Assembly: GCF_007570825.1 (NCBI RefSeq)
Contig: NZ_SUNB01000001.1
Span: forward strand, 1,426,001 to 1,490,000
Direction of reading: 5' to 3'
Length of the DNA stretch: 64,000 nucleotides
DNA from: Pleionea sediminis
GTDB lineage: Bacteria > Pseudomonadota > Gammaproteobacteria > Enterobacterales > Kangiellaceae
The notes under the pieces were generated by a model that was given only the letters and a program-made list of their open reading frames with translations, ran no database searches and was not told the DNA's origin. A program made the translations under genes and the position numbers. Positions 16,136 through 25,812 of this stretch are shown piece by piece (position 1 is the first letter of the stretch; every line of letters begins with the position of its first letter).

Positions 16136-17322
16136 TAAAGTAGACCTTCTAAATAGCGTAATTTCTGTTTTAAATATCGATGCTGTTGCTGATTAATTCT
16201 TGGATCTCCTGACGCTTTAGAGAGAGCTTGATAAGCATCTCTAAATCTCTTCTTGGACTCTAATGAAATGCTTAATCCCAGCCACCAATCACCACGTTCT
16301 TTATTACTCTTTAGTAAGTCAACATATACATCGATGGCTTCATCATGTTGATTTAACTGTTGAAAGGCTATTGCCTTCATCAGTCGAATATCCTCATTAT
16401 TAATCTCACTATCGTTTGCTAAAGCTATAACTCGGGTCCATTGTTTCTTCTCTGCAAAATGTCGAATTAACAAAGCCCTGTAATTTCTGTGTGAAGGATA
16501 TTGAGTGATTTTTTCTTCAAGAAAACGCTCTAGACTTGAATCATTAGAAGTTTCTAAGTAGACATATGCTAAATGCTCATTTGCCTGATGAAAAGCCGGA
16601 AATTCATCAACTATTTCTCGCAAAGCTTCTTCAGCCTTACCTAATAAACCCTGTTCAATAAGAGCCGTAGCTTTCTCCAACTTCAACTTTTTCAGCTCTT
16701 TTTGAGAATATGATTTAACGTTTTCTTTATCTATTCCTTTAGCTTGAGAGTCATTAGCTTTCAAATTACTCTTTGGTGTCACTACAGTTTTAACGTGTAT
16801 TTTTCTATTATCTAACGCTCTTCGGTTATCTGATTCATTATTATTTTCTTCGGGGGTTGAACTCATTACTTGATGTTCTACCACTTTAAGTTGAACTTTA
16901 TTATTCTTATTTTCTGTTAACTTTTTAGAGGAGCTGTTGATATCTTTTTTAACAATAAAAGCTGCTTTCAACGGATTATCAGAATCTATATCTTTCGTCT
17001 CAACATTAGCAATTAGTTCTTTTGGCTCGTGAACATTAGTTTTCTTATCTTGATTTATATTAAATTCTTTACTTTTGCTTTTTACTACCTCTGCTTTACT
17101 ATCCGCTATCAGATAATCTTTCGGAACATTGTTACCCATTGAATTAAAAAAAATAATGAGCGATATCGCTATTAATAAAATGAATATAAAAATAACTTTT
17201 GTAATGTTACTCGAATTCTCACAAACAACTGCGGTTGGTCTATCATCATCTTCAGAAAAAATTGGTGAGTGATTATTGTTTTGCTTCTCCAAATCTTTGA
17301 GCATTCTATTTACGACACTCAT
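16135..17322 (-). CDS. mshN: MSHA biogenesis protein MshN (TPR protein)
   Basis: 395 residues from the ATG at 17322, which overlaps the mshM stop as ATGA and has GGGGGA upstream; a TTG at 17334 is the longer alternative. It begins MSVVNRMLKDLEKQNN, a typical MshN start. One membrane segment lies at about 45-65, then a Lys/Asn/Ser-rich linker, then TPR-like helices from about 200 to the end (KAEEALREIVDEFPAFHQAN, HDEAIDVYVDLLKSN). It probably acts as a periplasmic scaffold bridging inner membrane components and the secretin. Confidence 0.85.
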   Translation of the reverse strand: MSVVNRMLKDLEKQNNNHSPIFSEDDDRPTAVVCENSSNITKVIFIFILLIAISLIIFFNSMGNNVPKDYLIADSKAEVVKSKSKEFNINQDKKTNVHEPKELIANVETKDIDSDNPLKAAFIVKKDINSSSKKLTENKNNKVQLKVVEHQVMSSTPEENNNESDNRRALDNRKIHVKTVVTPKSNLKANDSQAKGIDKENVKSYSQKELKKLKLEKATALIEQGLLGKAEEALREIVDEFPAFHQANEHLAYVYLETSNDSSLERFLEEKITQYPSHRNYRALLIRHFAEKKQWTRVIALANDSEINNEDIRLMKAIAFQQLNQHDEAIDVYVDLLKSNKERGDWWLGLSISLESKKRFRDAYQALSKASGDPRINQQQHRYLKQKLRYLEGLL

Positions 17323-18221
17323 GAAATCCCCCAAAAAGCAAAAGCTCCACCGCTAAATAATCCAAAAGCCAAAGATGTATAAATCCATCTGCGAGCTTTT
17401 GACATACTCCAGGTATCTTCTGTATCTCGAATCGCTTGAAAAACACTTCTAACGTTTATTTTTTTCTGACTTTTGCCATAAGCAAGCATAATAGATTTGT
17501 GACTTAATACATTCACTAAACGTGGTATTCCACGACTAGCATAATGAATAAAGAAATACGCCCCTACAGAAAAACTAATTTTTGGCATACCATTACTCAC
17601 AGATTTTAGCCGGTGAATTATATAAGCTTTCGTTTGGTTATAATTTAATGGTTTTAGCTGATATGAGAAGGCAATTCGCTGTCTTAACTGCCTCAAGCTT
17701 TTCTTTTCTAACTTTTCATTTAACTCAGGCTGCCCAAACAAAACTATTTGAATAAGCTTACTTTTTTCAGTCTCTAAATTCGTAAACAACCTTAATGTTT
17801 CAAGTGTTTCTTCAGGCATCGCTTGTGCTTCATCAATAATTAGAATTACTGAACCTGATTTTTCATTGATTTCAACAAGCTTTTTCTGAATTTTTGGAAT
17901 GATCTGTTCTTCACCTGTGTTTTTAGTGATCCTAATATTTAACTCATTAGCAAGAGCGAGTTTAAGCTCCTTTGAAGATAAAACTGGATTTGGAATGTAA
18001 GCGACTTTCCGCTTTTTATGAATTTTATTGATCAGTAGACGGCAAAGTAATGTTTTGCCTGAGCCGACTTCACCTGTAATTTTACAAAATGCTTCACCAG
18101 ATAATAGCGAAAATTTTAATGTATTAAATGCTTCTAAATGTGATGGTAATGCACAAAACAAATTGGTGTCCGGTGTCAATGCAAAAGGCAACTGGCGGAA
18201 GCCAAAATGATACAAGTACAT
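17319..18221 (-). CDS. mshM: MSHA biogenesis ATPase MshM (ExeA/GspA-like AAA protein)
   Basis: 300 residues. It opens MYLYHFGFRQLPFALTPD, characteristic of ExeA/GspA-type AAA ATPases. Walker A GEVGSGKT is at 50-57 and Walker B VILIIDEAQAMP at about 130. A C-terminal membrane segment (about 279-298) anchors it. ExeA-type proteins help insert or assemble the secretin through the peptidoglycan. Unlike GspA it has no long periplasmic domain. It lies between mshL and mshN and shares an ATGA overlap with mshN. Confidence 0.88.
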   Translation of the reverse strand: MYLYHFGFRQLPFALTPDTNLFCALPSHLEAFNTLKFSLLSGEAFCKITGEVGSGKTLLCRLLINKIHKKRKVAYIPNPVLSSKELKLALANELNIRITKNTGEEQIIPKIQKKLVEINEKSGSVILIIDEAQAMPEETLETLRLFTNLETEKSKLIQIVLFGQPELNEKLEKKSLRQLRQRIAFSYQLKPLNYNQTKAYIIHRLKSVSNGMPKISFSVGAYFFIHYASRGIPRLVNVLSHKSIMLAYGKSQKKINVRSVFQAIRDTEDTWSMSKARRWIYTSLAFGLFSGGAFAFWGIS

Positions 18222-18232
18222 ATTACTTATCC

Positions 18233-19876
18233 CTATGGATTAAACCGCTCAAATCTTTGACGTGTTCTATCCACTTCGTTCCCCCACATATCATCATTAA
18301 CCACAGTCGCTTTTAATAATAAAACAAGCTCACTTTTTACAACTTTATCTCTTTGCTGTTTGAAAATATTTCCAATAACAGGAATGCTGCTTAAAAATGG
18401 TGTACCAGAATCTCGCTTAACGACTTGATTCTGCATTAGTCCTCCAATTACAACGACCTGACCGCTTTTTAACTTAACAATTGAATCCGATTCTCTAATG
18501 CTACTAAGTGCTAAAGGTAAAGTAAGATCTTGATCACCAATCTGAATACGTTTTGTTTGATCATTTACTTCACTCACGGAAGGATGCACGTGCAAAATGA
18601 TACTACCGTCTGCACTTACTTGTGGCATTACATCTAATGCAATACCTGAAAAGAATGGTGTTAGAGTGACATCAGGTGTCGTTGTCGAGCTAATACCTGA
18701 CGTTGTTGTTGTACTAATATCAGTTACATAAAATTCATCATTACCGACTTTAATAACAGCTTTTTGATTGTTTATGGTAGAAATTCTTGGACTCGAAAGA
18801 ACTTGAACATCACCTTGTTGTTCTAATAAATTAACAGTAGCACTAAATGGATCCGAGTCACCTTCTTCAGTCTCGTACAATAAGTTGAATACTCCATTAA
18901 TTGGATTAGCTTCTGCAGGTGTATCAATTACTTGTCCTAGCTGCCCTAGTGCAATGATATTGCCAGCACCATTTACATGAACCTTCGACCAATCAATTCC
19001 AGCTTGAAAGTCATCACTTAAACTCACTTCTAAGATTTTAGCTTCTAGAATAACTTGCCGACCTAGATTTGCTTGCGCAACACCTAAGTATTCAGCAACT
19101 TGTCGTTGAACTGAAGGGCGTGCTTTAACAAGTACCGTGCCAGTTTGTGGACTAACCATCACAAAACTTTCTTTATCCTGTGATGCAATAGCTTCAAGAG
19201 TTTTTTGAACTTCTTCCCATAGATTTGTTTCTGATGACGTCTCAATTCTTGATGAGTTTATGGTAGAGACTCCTTGCCCGCCTGAACTTTGATTATTTCC
19301 AGAAGATTGATTTTGTTGTCCTTGACCACCTGATGAATATATTTGACCAGAGCTAACTTGCGTTTGTGAATTACCTTTACGTCTAAGATTTAAATAATCA
19401 AGTGGGTATACTGCAGTTTGTACCTTTGAACCACCTACGTAATAAATATTTCCCTGTTTTTGAACACTTATATCATGTGTTTGCTCTAGGACACTTAAAA
19501 CTTCATTAATCGTTACGTTTTTCAGCTGTAAGGTTACTGGCTCTTCTAGATTCGGATCGACCAAGATATTCATATCAGTATTATCAACAAGGCCCATCAA
19601 AAATTGATTTAACGGTAAATTATCTGCTTTGATATCAAAACGCACGGCTTCTTTTCGTTGATCATTACCCAAAGTAACCTTTGGCATCAATGTATCAAGT
19701 ACAGCATTAGAGTCTGGAACGTTTTCTGAATCTGCTTTCTCATTCGCGCTTGAAAAGGTTTGTTCAACAAGAGAGTCTTGTTGAACTGAATCAGATTGTT
19801 GCGTATCGCTTGTTGTTGCGCAAGATACTATATAAAACGCGCTAAACAAGACGATAACTATTTTTCGCTTTCTCAT
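18233..19876 (-). CDS. mshL: MSHA outer-membrane secretin MshL (lipoprotein)
   Basis: 547 residues. A lipoprotein signal peptide ends IVSC (Cys about 19). STN/secretin N-terminal domains (FDIKADNLPLNQFLMGL; VTLQLKNVTINEVLSVLEQ) follow, then a Gln/Ser/Gly-rich insert at about 180-210. The secretin core includes VMVSPQTGTVLVKARPSVQ, VLSSPRISTINNQKAVI and VIGGLMQNQVV. It forms the outer-membrane pore through which the pilus exits. It begins 7 bases after mshK. Confidence 0.93.
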   Translation of the reverse strand: MRKRKIVIVLFSAFYIVSCATTSDTQQSDSVQQDSLVEQTFSSANEKADSENVPDSNAVLDTLMPKVTLGNDQRKEAVRFDIKADNLPLNQFLMGLVDNTDMNILVDPNLEEPVTLQLKNVTINEVLSVLEQTHDISVQKQGNIYYVGGSKVQTAVYPLDYLNLRRKGNSQTQVSSGQIYSSGGQGQQNQSSGNNQSSGGQGVSTINSSRIETSSETNLWEEVQKTLEAIASQDKESFVMVSPQTGTVLVKARPSVQRQVAEYLGVAQANLGRQVILEAKILEVSLSDDFQAGIDWSKVHVNGAGNIIALGQLGQVIDTPAEANPINGVFNLLYETEEGDSDPFSATVNLLEQQGDVQVLSSPRISTINNQKAVIKVGNDEFYVTDISTTTTSGISSTTTPDVTLTPFFSGIALDVMPQVSADGSIILHVHPSVSEVNDQTKRIQIGDQDLTLPLALSSIRESDSIVKLKSGQVVVIGGLMQNQVVKRDSGTPFLSSIPVIGNIFKQQRDKVVKSELVLLLKATVVNDDMWGNEVDRTRQRFERFNP

Positions 19877-19883
19877 TAGAGTG

Positions 19884-20237
19884 CTAACCTTTTGCTTTTG
19901 TAACTTTTACCCGTTTGACAAGACTGAGTGTTTTGTATTGACTGCCTTTTCTTAGAATTACTTTATTTTCTTTAATTTGGTGTACTCTATAACCATTAAT
20001 GCGATCGCCCACTGCAACCGTTTTAGTATCTATAATTGCTTTGTAATTAAACTCATCGCGAATAATCGCTTTTAGTTGATTTACCTTTTTTTTAGGAGCT
20101 TCCTTATCTGTTGATTCCTTTTGTACTTGTGTGGTTAAGTTAATATAAGGGCGCGTCGGATCAGTCAGCTTATCAGTTTCACTAGCTGACACCGAAGCTG
20201 CAATAATAAAGCTAAGCGCCAATCCAATCTTTATCAT
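19884..20237 (-). CDS. mshK: MSHA biogenesis protein MshK (PilP-like)
   Basis: 117 residues with a signal peptide (about 1-18). The DPTRPY motif after it, and a small beta domain with VGDRINGYRVHQIKENKVIL, are typical of PilP/GspC-homology domains. It likely links the inner-membrane MshI/J complex to the MshL secretin. The gene overlaps mshJ by 26 bases, so the two are probably translationally coupled. Confidence 0.82.
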   Translation of the reverse strand: MIKIGLALSFIIAASVSASETDKLTDPTRPYINLTTQVQKESTDKEAPKKKVNQLKAIIRDEFNYKAIIDTKTVAVGDRINGYRVHQIKENKVILRKGSQYKTLSLVKRVKVTKAKG

Positions 20238-20898
20238 AACTAAAAGTGTATATGGTAAGTTTAATTTCAGCTTCAGGATATTGTTTAACTTTATAATCTA
20301 AAGCATGCCAGTATATCTTTAAATTCATTGCTTCTAGTGATTCTAAACTTTTAATCAACTCAAAATAACGACCTTCCAAAGTAACGGTAAAGTCATGACG
20401 ATAAAAGTTGACATCACTACCCGTACTTTTAGATTCTCCAGATCCCTTATTTTTTTTTGCAGTTAAATTCTTGAACGCCGGCTGAACAGGGTGTTTTTCT
20501 AATCCAATTAAATCTAAAGAACGGCTTTTTTCGAAAATATTTTTCAACAAGCCAGGCATTTGGCGAGGGGAAACCAACTGTGCATATCTAGACAGCTGGT
20601 TATCGAGTTCTTTTTCTTGTTTCTTTAATAGGTCGACCTGCTGACGCTTTTCATTGAATGCCGAACCCATGAGTTCCTGCTGGCGTTGTTCAATCGCTCC
20701 CGATAACTCTTTTCTCTCTTGAGTAATATTTGTCAGCTGGCGTTTCAATTTTTTCTGTTCAGCGTCATCAGATTGGTACCAAAAAAAATCGAAGATGACT
20801 AGTAGAACAACGACAGCAACACTTAAAACCATAATTCGATGCTTGGTTTCGAGTGATTCGTATCTATTACGAATTTTTGCTAATCCAGTTTCACTCAT
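20212..20898 (-). CDS. mshJ: MSHA biogenesis protein MshJ (PilO-like)
   Basis: 228 residues: a short cytoplasmic N-terminus, one membrane helix (about 22-42, IMVLSVAVVVLLVIFDFFWY), a coiled coil rich in Gln/Glu/Lys (about 45-95), then a ferredoxin-like periplasmic domain ending FYRHDFTVTLEGRYFELIKSLESLE. This is the PilO/GspM plan. It probably dimerises with the PilN-like protein encoded upstream, which it overlaps by 8 bases. Confidence 0.85.
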   Translation of the reverse strand: MSETGLAKIRNRYESLETKHRIMVLSVAVVVLLVIFDFFWYQSDDAEQKKLKRQLTNITQERKELSGAIEQRQQELMGSAFNEKRQQVDLLKKQEKELDNQLSRYAQLVSPRQMPGLLKNIFEKSRSLDLIGLEKHPVQPAFKNLTAKKNKGSGESKSTGSDVNFYRHDFTVTLEGRYFELIKSLESLEAMNLKIYWHALDYKVKQYPEAEIKLTIYTFSYDKDWIGA

Positions 20899-21487
20899 CG
20901 TTCAGCAAGACTCCATCTTTTAGCTCAAAATCAAAGACTCGTTGATCGGTTTCATTTTGAGTGATTGAAACAGCCGAAAACTGTCTCGCCATTGTTGATT
21001 TCTGAACGACATTGTCAATCCAAATGGAAATCAGTTTTGGATCCACTGTTTGACCTTTCAATGCAAGAATATCACTTTCCATTTTAATATCCGTTAACCA
21101 AATTCGACGCTCACTTTGTTTAGCTAACTGCCGCAAAAACTCACTAAAACCTTTGCCGGCACCAATATCGCTTGTTTTTAATGTTTGCAGTGCCAAGCTT
21201 TTATTTTGGATATTTGTTTGAGCATTGAGCAATAAATTATCCAAACCTTCCCAATCAGGGCGAGCAGAAACCACTTTATCAAGCTCAGCTTTTTGAATTC
21301 TCAAGGGTTCCAGCATTCTTTCTTCTCGAGCAATTTGTAATTTCATTAATTCTGTTTGATTATCTAAGTACCAACCTAAACCAGCGAATATCAATACAGC
21401 AGTGACTAAAACCAACAGCAATTGATTAATTGAAAGAATATCTTTTTGAGGTCGAAACTCTGGAAGATAAAGATTAATTTGCTGCAT
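20891..21487 (-). CDS. MSHA PilN-like biogenesis protein (sometimes called MshI2)
   Basis: 198 residues from the ATG at 21487, with GGAGG 5 bases upstream; a GTG two codons earlier is possible. The N-terminus MQQINLYLPEFRP is the PilN-type motif that docks on the PilM-like MshI. One membrane segment (about 21-41), a coiled coil and a periplasmic ferredoxin-like domain follow. Together with mshJ it forms the inner-membrane alignment complex. It overlaps the 3' end of mshI. Confidence 0.85.
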   Translation of the reverse strand: MQQINLYLPEFRPQKDILSINQLLLVLVTAVLIFAGLGWYLDNQTELMKLQIAREERMLEPLRIQKAELDKVVSARPDWEGLDNLLLNAQTNIQNKSLALQTLKTSDIGAGKGFSEFLRQLAKQSERRIWLTDIKMESDILALKGQTVDPKLISIWIDNVVQKSTMARQFSAVSITQNETDQRVFDFELKDGVLLNDE

Positions 21488-22433
21488 GGGCACCTCCGAG
21501 CTCTCTCAGGGCTCCGCCACAAACACTCAAATTTCGAATCAATTCAGTTTCAATAATCGGTGGTTGCCATTGATAGAGTGACTCAAGATTTAACAATTCA
21601 ACGGCGAGTCCGAGATCACGCTTGAGAGCAGTTTCTAATTCCTCCAATTGACTCCCTACATTAGGAATTACAACTTTAGTTACAGCTCGTTTCGATATTT
21701 GGCTTTCGTAATAATCAAGCGTTCGTTGAATTTCCAGAAGGAGTTGATCGTTGCTATCTTGCTCTATATTTTCATCCAGTGATAATTCGTCTTCAGATTT
21801 ATCTCTGGGAAGAAATACTCCGGGTAACTCACGGGTAAAAGAAAATTGATGCCCAATATAACAATTAACAACAACCCCGCGCAGACTTTCTGCAATGAGC
21901 GCTATCGATTGTCCCTCTTGTAACCAAGGCGTCATCAAGTTGCCCATTGCTAATTCCGCAATATCAATGGCTATTAAATTGATATCAACGAGCTCACTGA
22001 GTTTAATAATCGATTCCACAGCATCGCGGCGAGCTACTACGACATTTATTTTATTCTTCGATGGTAAAGCTTCTGGATAGTCGAAGTGAGTTAACACGGC
22101 TTCATTGATGGGAACGTCGATATGATCTTTTACTTGCCAACGAATTGCATCGTCCATTTCGTTCGAAGGAACATTTGGCTTATCGAGAGTCATAATTCGG
22201 TAATGTTCAGAAGCTAGTATCCAATAAGCATCGCTTCCTTTCACATCAAGTTTAGCCAAACTCGATTTAAAGTCTGTTTTGAGGGCTTCTTCAGTAAGAG
22301 CAAGTTGACCCGATAACTCAATGAAAGGTGTGGTGGAGAGAGGATTCAGCAAGCAATAGCTCAAAGTGTCACCGTCAAGTTGCAACCCTAAGCGTTTTTT
22401 ATTCTTTTTCAGTAGCTTGCTAAGCCAATTCAC
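21474..22433 (-). CDS. mshI: MSHA biogenesis protein MshI (PilM-like actin-fold protein)
   Basis: 319 residues without signal or membrane segment. It is a cytoplasmic actin-like protein of the PilM/GspL-cytoplasmic type, with LGLQLDGDTLSYCLL near the start and DAIRWQVKDHIDVPINEAV at about 95. It recruits the PilN-like protein to the motor. It is the first gene of the operon. The start is GTG with GAAGG upstream. In vibrios mshH (csrD) precedes it; here a divergent amidohydrolase gene does. Confidence 0.88.
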   Translation of the reverse strand: MNWLSKLLKKNKKRLGLQLDGDTLSYCLLNPLSTTPFIELSGQLALTEEALKTDFKSSLAKLDVKGSDAYWILASEHYRIMTLDKPNVPSNEMDDAIRWQVKDHIDVPINEAVLTHFDYPEALPSKNKINVVVARRDAVESIIKLSELVDINLIAIDIAELAMGNLMTPWLQEGQSIALIAESLRGVVVNCYIGHQFSFTRELPGVFLPRDKSEDELSLDENIEQDSNDQLLLEIQRTLDYYESQISKRAVTKVVIPNVGSQLEELETALKRDLGLAVELLNLESLYQWQPPIIETELIRNLSVCGGALRELGGAHAAN

Positions 22434-22594
22434 GCTCTACCTTCTTTTTATCGACGAATTAGTTCACATTTTAATATATTTTTTAAAAAATCCCAGCAAA
22501 TGTTTGAAATTTCAGTTAATTTTTAACCAATCTAGACTAGTTTTAGTTCAATTTTACTGAAAGATGTGGAAACGACCTTCAGCTAACATTACCT

Positions 22595-22620
22595 GTTAGG
22601 TGGTAAAAAGCCAACCTAAC
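22595..22620. repeat. Inverted repeat between the msh operon and the amidohydrolase gene
   Basis: GTTAGGTGG (22595-22603) and CCAACCTAAC (22611-22620) form a 9-10 bp stem with one bulged base and a short loop. It lies 25 bases before the amidohydrolase ATG in the 212-bp divergent gap. It could be a 5' leader hairpin or an operator; no known motif was recognised. Confidence 0.5.
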
Positions 22621-22645
22621 AACAAAAATTGTTTAGGAGAAATGA

Positions 22646-25600
22646 ATGAGGCATTTCCTAAGTTGCTTATTTGCTGGACTTTTCAGCCTTTTATGCGCTG
22701 CAACATATAGTGCCTCAAATAGTAGCTGGACAGTAGACAGGCCACCTGGAGTACAAGAATTTGTCGATATAAAAGTGGATGAGGGGACCTGGATGAACAT
22801 TGATGTTAATCCTGACGGTCAATCGATAGTTTTTGATCTATTAGGAGATATTTATGAATTACCCATACAAGGAGGAACTGCAAAGCGTTTAACTTCCGGT
22901 ATGGCTTGGGATATACAGCCGAAATACAGCCCAAATGGAAAATCTATTGCCTATACGTCCGATAAAGGTGGTCAAGATAATATATGGCTCATGAGTCGCA
23001 CCGGCTCGAATCAGCGAATTCTCACAAGTTCAAATCAAATTTTAACGAATCCCGCTTGGTCTCCTGATGGAAACTTTATCATTGCACGAAAGTATTTTCT
23101 CCAAGGTCACGTTGATGGCATCGGACAAATTTGGCAATACTCAATAAAAAATGGTGACGGTCGTCCGCTTTTAAATTATGAAACCGAATTCGTTAATGAC
23201 GGAGAGCCAACTTATTCTATCGATGGTGAAAAAGTTTATTTTAGTAGAAACACTAACGACCAATCTTTGATATATGGCAGAAAAAATGCTAATGAACAAA
23301 TCTATACAATCTTTAGTACCATGCTTCGTACCGGAGAAATTCGAGAGGAGATCGCTAGATATGGCGGTGCGGTCAATCCAACACCGTCGCCCGACGGCAA
23401 AAAAATTGCGTACGTTAAGCGCATAGCTGGTCACTCTAGTCTGGTCATAAAGGAGCTAAAATCAGGACGGCTTTCTCCCATTTATCAGAAATTAGATCTT
23501 GATAGGCAAGAAACTGAAAATATTCATGGCAATTATCCATCATTTAGTTGGACGCCAGACAGTAGAGATATAATATTCTGGGCCGGTGGGAAAATTAAAC
23601 GAATAAATACCCAATCTCTTGCCGTTAAGAACATCCCTTTTCAAATCTCTGATAAGCGAGAGATACGTAGAGCGTTAACGTATCATAACGAAATTGCCAT
23701 TGATAATTTTACAGTTTCAGCGCTTCGCTGGATCAGTTTGTCGCCTGACAAAAAAAATATCGTATTTCAAGCACTCGGTTATCTATACATCAAACAGCTT
23801 CCCAATGGAAAACCAAAACGCCTTACTCGTCAAAAAGAACATTTCGAACTGTACCCATCTTTTTCCGAAGACGGTCGCTGGATAGTCTATACGACTTGGA
23901 ATGATAATAATCTTGGTAGCATTCGGAAAATAAAGCCAAACGGAAATAGTGAAGAAATAATAAGTCAAGAACCAGGGCACTACATTGAACCAGTATTTTC
24001 TCCTAATAACCAGTTGATAACTTACCGGAAGATAAAAGGAGGACAAATTACTGATTCGATAAAATCGGAGAATATTGGAATTTTTGTAACAGATACCGAA
24101 GGGAAAACACATAAAAAAGTAGCTCAAAGCGGTTTCAATCCGATGTTCAATAATAATAGCGATGGACTCTTAATTAATGATTATGAAGATTCTTTAAGAC
24201 ACATATCAACAGTACTTTTTGAAATAAACTTAGAAACAAAAAAGAAAAAAATAGTAGCAAAAAAGCCTATAAAAGGTTCGTTTAAACGATCTCCTGACGG
24301 CTCGTTAATTGCTTTTACAGATGCATCTAATAATTCTATTTTTATAACAAAAGACAAAGAAGTAGAGACAAAGCTAATAGAAGAAAATCCTTTTATATTA
24401 TCGGGTAATTATTTCAACTGGGCAAACAACAATAGCTTATATTGGTTACATGAAAGCAAAATGTTTATTGCGAATTTTAAAGAGACTAATAATAGTGTAT
24501 CGAATCAAAAGTCATACGATCTGTCATTTATTAAAAGTCTGGATATTCCCAGAGGAAATTATTTGTTATCTGGCGCTCGAATAATAACAATGAAAGGAAA
24601 AGAAATTATCGAACAAGGGGATATTGTTATTGACGGAAATAAAATTCAAGCTGTCGGTAAAACGGGTTCCCTCTCGGTTCCGAGAGGCACGAAGCGAATT
24701 AATTTAGCGGGGAAAACAATAATCCCCGGACTTATTGATGTTCATTGGCATGGTAAGCAAGCCACTAGTGGGATCATTCCACAACAAAATTGGCTGAATT
24801 TGGCGACTTTAGCTTTTGGTGTAACAACCGTACATAGTTTTTCTTCCGATACTTCATCAAACTCTGCAACAAGTGAGCTTGCGAAGATAGGGCATATAGT
24901 TTCTCCCCGAATATTTGTGTCTAAAAATATTTTTGACCAGACAATTTTCACAGAAAACCGAAAGCACTCATATTCAAATCGAAATTGGGAAAAAGGTGTT
25001 TATCAATTAAATCGCAAGAAACGACAAGAAGTTATTCAAAATGCTCGGCTTTCGGGACAAAGTGTCATTCCCGAAGGAAGGTCTTCATTACAACACAGCT
25101 TAACGATGATAATCGATGGTTATACTGGAATAGAGCATTCTATTTCTGTAGCAGAAATATATAACGATATTGAGCAGCTTTGGTCACAAACACAAGTTGC
25201 TTACACTCCTATTCTTAATATTTCAGATGGTGGGCTAACGGGTGAAGACTACTGGTATCAATACACGAATGTCTGGCAACATCCATTATTAATAAAATTT
25301 GTTCCAAACGATCAATTAAAAGCGCAATCCACGCGAAGAATTATGGCACCAGACAATGAATACAGTCATATCAGTGCAGCTAAAATCGCTGCGAAATTAC
25401 ATTCTCTCGGCGTCTCAATTAACCTTGGTTCGTATGGAAAACGAGAAGGCCTTAGCACCCACTGGGAACTATGGATGCTAACTCGAGGAGGAATGACACC
25501 ACACAGTGCGCTTAAAGCTGCAACAATTGATAGCGCTTCATATTTAGGACTGCAAAAGAATATCGGTTCGATTGAACCAGGAAAACTTGCAGATTTGGTC

Positions 25601-25747
25601 ATACTCAACTCCAATCCAATTGACCAGATTACGGACAGTGATCAAGTTGATATGGTCATGTTAAACGGAAGACTTTATAACAGCTCAACAATGAATCAAA
25701 TTGGAAATCATCCAAAGACTAGAGAGCCCTTATTTTTCGAACAATAA
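22646..25747 (+). CDS. TolB-type beta-propeller fused to an amidohydrolase domain
   Basis: 1033 residues, with a signal peptide (about 1-23) and so exported. Residues about 50-600 carry repeated PD40/TolB propeller motifs (FSPNGKSIAYTSDKGG, WSPDGNFII, PSPDGKKIAYVKR). From about 645 the amidohydrolase begins (ISGARI-like start, PGLIDVHWHGK with the HxH pair, IEHS, YTPI, IEPGKLADLVILNSNP). These fusions are common in marine gammaproteobacteria and are probably periplasmic metal-dependent hydrolases of unknown substrate. Compared with relatives as I recall them, the Lys-bearing strand is missing and GAHGQREGL is changed to GSYGKREGL, so activity is doubtful. AGGAG precedes the ATG. Confidence 0.85.
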   Translation: MRHFLSCLFAGLFSLLCAATYSASNSSWTVDRPPGVQEFVDIKVDEGTWMNIDVNPDGQSIVFDLLGDIYELPIQGGTAKRLTSGMAWDIQPKYSPNGKSIAYTSDKGGQDNIWLMSRTGSNQRILTSSNQILTNPAWSPDGNFIIARKYFLQGHVDGIGQIWQYSIKNGDGRPLLNYETEFVNDGEPTYSIDGEKVYFSRNTNDQSLIYGRKNANEQIYTIFSTMLRTGEIREEIARYGGAVNPTPSPDGKKIAYVKRIAGHSSLVIKELKSGRLSPIYQKLDLDRQETENIHGNYPSFSWTPDSRDIIFWAGGKIKRINTQSLAVKNIPFQISDKREIRRALTYHNEIAIDNFTVSALRWISLSPDKKNIVFQALGYLYIKQLPNGKPKRLTRQKEHFELYPSFSEDGRWIVYTTWNDNNLGSIRKIKPNGNSEEIISQEPGHYIEPVFSPNNQLITYRKIKGGQITDSIKSENIGIFVTDTEGKTHKKVAQSGFNPMFNNNSDGLLINDYEDSLRHISTVLFEINLETKKKKIVAKKPIKGSFKRSPDGSLIAFTDASNNSIFITKDKEVETKLIEENPFILSGNYFNWANNNSLYWLHESKMFIANFKETNNSVSNQKSYDLSFIKSLDIPRGNYLLSGARIITMKGKEIIEQGDIVIDGNKIQAVGKTGSLSVPRGTKRINLAGKTIIPGLIDVHWHGKQATSGIIPQQNWLNLATLAFGVTTVHSFSSDTSSNSATSELAKIGHIVSPRIFVSKNIFDQTIFTENRKHSYSNRNWEKGVYQLNRKKRQEVIQNARLSGQSVIPEGRSSLQHSLTMIIDGYTGIEHSISVAEIYNDIEQLWSQTQVAYTPILNISDGGLTGEDYWYQYTNVWQHPLLIKFVPNDQLKAQSTRRIMAPDNEYSHISAAKIAAKLHSLGVSINLGSYGKREGLSTHWELWMLTRGGMTPHSALKAATIDSASYLGLQKNIGSIEPGKLADLVILNSNPIDQITDSDQVDMVMLNGRLYNSSTMNQIGNHPKTREPLFFEQ

Positions 25748-25812
25748 GAAATTAACTACGATTTGTTCTATAGTTATTTTGACTTATAAAACAATTTATT
25801 AGCAGAGTGACA

